In this document: piece after piece, positions 63,260 through 64,000 of the stretch
Numbering within the stretch: the first letter of the stretch is position 1
Layout of the letters: every line of letters starts with the position of its first letter
DNA from: Alphaproteobacteria bacterium
GTDB taxonomy: Bacteria; Pseudomonadota; Alphaproteobacteria; Micropepsales; Micropepsaceae
Direction: 5' to 3'
NCBI GenBank assembly: GCA_025924715.1
Contig: JAICHV010000003.1
Coordinates: 58,546 to 122,545, forward strand
Length of the DNA stretch: 64,000 nucleotides
The notes under the pieces: generated by a model
The model's database searches: none
What the model was told of the DNA's origin: nothing
Seen by the model: the letters and a program-made list of their open reading frames with translations, nothing else
Translations under genes and position numbers: made by a program

Positions 63260-64000
63260 TTAAATCAGCATCCCGATCATAGCGCCTGTGGTGCCGCTTG
63301 CCAGGGTGCCCGTCACCAGGGCCTTGAGGGCCAAGGGAACAATTTCATCGCGCCGTTCCGGCAGCAAAGCGCTCATGCCCGCGATCAGGATGCCGACACT
63401 GGCGAAATTGGCGAAGCCGCACATGGCATAGACCATGATCTGGGTGGCGCGCGGATCGAGCGCCCCCTTGGGCAGGTGCGCCATGTTCAGATAGGCGATC
63501 AGCTCATTGAGGATGGTTTTGGTTCCCATCAGGCTGCCCGCCGTCACCGCTTCATGCGCCGGCACCCCATAAAGGAACACGATCGGCGCGAACACCCAGC
63601 CCAGAATGCGCTCGAGCGTCAGCGGCGCACCGTTCACCGCCGGCAACAGATGCAGGATCGAATTGGCCAGCGACACCAGCGCGATCGTGACGATCAGCAT
63701 GGCGATGATCTGCAGAGAGATCTTCAGCCCGTCTTCGGTGCCATGGGCGACCGCGTCCATCGAGGAACGGTATTCATGCCCGGTCTTGCCTTGGATATCC
63801 GACAGCGCGTCGCCCGGAATGACGATGCGCGCCATCATGATCCCGGCCGGCAGCGACATCATCGAGGCGACCAGGATATGCCCCAGCGCACCAGGCAGCA
63901 CCGTCTGCAGGATGGTGGCGTAGAGCACGAACACCGTGCCGGCGATCACCGCCAGCCCGACCGTCATCAGGATGAACAATTCGGTGCGGCTGAACCGCGA
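63260..64000 (-). CDS. Concentrative nucleoside transporter, NupC family (partial)
   Basis: The C-terminal 246 residues of a NupC/CNT sodium- or proton-coupled nucleoside transporter; the start lies beyond the right edge. The open frame continues without a break to base 64000 (seven codons before the TTG at 63979). Signature segments are RTELFILMTVGLAVIAGTVF, MMSLPAGIMMARI, VPAHEAVTAGSLMGTKTILNELIAY and YAMCGFANFASVGILIAG. The membrane domain and the conserved NELIAY and GFANF segments (nucleoside and ion binding) are intact. It imports nucleosides across the inner membrane. Its stop is 12 bases before the lipoprotein hydrolase gene. Confidence 0.93.
   Translation of the reverse strand, partial: SRFSRTELFILMTVGLAVIAGTVFVLYATILQTVLPGALGHILVASMMSLPAGIMMARIVIPGDALSDIQGKTGHEYRSSMDAVAHGTEDGLKISLQIIAMLIVTIALVSLANSILHLLPAVNGAPLTLERILGWVFAPIVFLYGVPAHEAVTAGSLMGTKTILNELIAYLNMAHLPKGALDPRATQIMVYAMCGFANFASVGILIAGMSALLPERRDEIVPLALKALVTGTLASGTTGAMIGMLI

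Overview
The window is about 64 kb of mostly high-GC, densely packed chromosome from an alphaproteobacterium. This rests on a XylB almost residue-for-residue like the Caulobacter D-xylose dehydrogenase family, class II DAHP synthase, alphaproteobacterial-type glutathione reductase, a hemF-hemC-hemE cluster and many 4-base start/stop overlaps. A Caulobacterales- or Rhizomicrobium-like host is plausible, but the genus cannot be fixed from reading alone. No phage, insertion sequence, CRISPR array or replication origin was seen.

Layout. 1-3.0 kb: partial atypical SDR, PKHD-type dioxygenase, PadR regulator with a membrane protein, divergent DsbA-like thioredoxin. 3.0-7.7 kb: leuD and a tightly overlapping dcp-yaiI-selO operon. 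7.8-12.7 kb: rhlE helicase divergent from a double cold-shock-domain protein, an Atm1-like ABC exporter preceded by a 37-residue membrane protein, and a LOG-type phosphoribohydrolase. 12.7-19.7 kb: cimA, cysS, gltX, nadE and a frameshifted Gfo/Idh/MocA oxidoreductase. 19.9-29.9 kb: membrane protein, class II DAHP synthase, a STAS-less SulP transporter, gor-rpiA, glmU-glmS and gph. 29.9-32.2 kb: a stand-alone receiver divergent from a membrane histidine-kinase-like protein whose catalytic motifs are degraded, then tRNA-Val(CAC).

32.2-35.3 kb is a lower-GC accessory patch directly behind the tRNA: an exported protein, an exported trypsin-like protease and a membrane-anchored J-domain/zinc/SH3-like protein. 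35.4-38.9 kb is a TetR-controlled HlyD/ATPase/permease efflux operon with a perfect 22-base operator. 39.0-42.6 kb is a BlaI/BlaR1-type regulatory pair with two clear operators. Its BlaR1 sensor region is three copies of a small repeat domain, and the same domain recurs in a small membrane protein just downstream, next to a DUF4405-like protein.

42.7-53.4 kb is an arabinoxylan-use locus: exported HpcH/HpaI aldolase-like protein, two GH3 enzymes with PA14 insertions, xylB, a XylE-like sugar porter and a GH51 arabinofuranosidase. Together these would trim xylo- and arabino-oligosaccharides, import xylose and oxidise it to xylonolactone. 53.4-64 kb: MsbA-like ABC transporter, YpfJ zinc peptidase, a C-methyltransferase/oxidoreductase pair, hemF-hemC-hemE, a lipoprotein hydrolase and a partial NupC nucleoside transporter.

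Best candidates for something undescribed are the tRNA-adjacent protease/J-domain cassette, the repeat-domain BlaR1 locus, and the catalytically degenerate kinase paired with an intact receiver.
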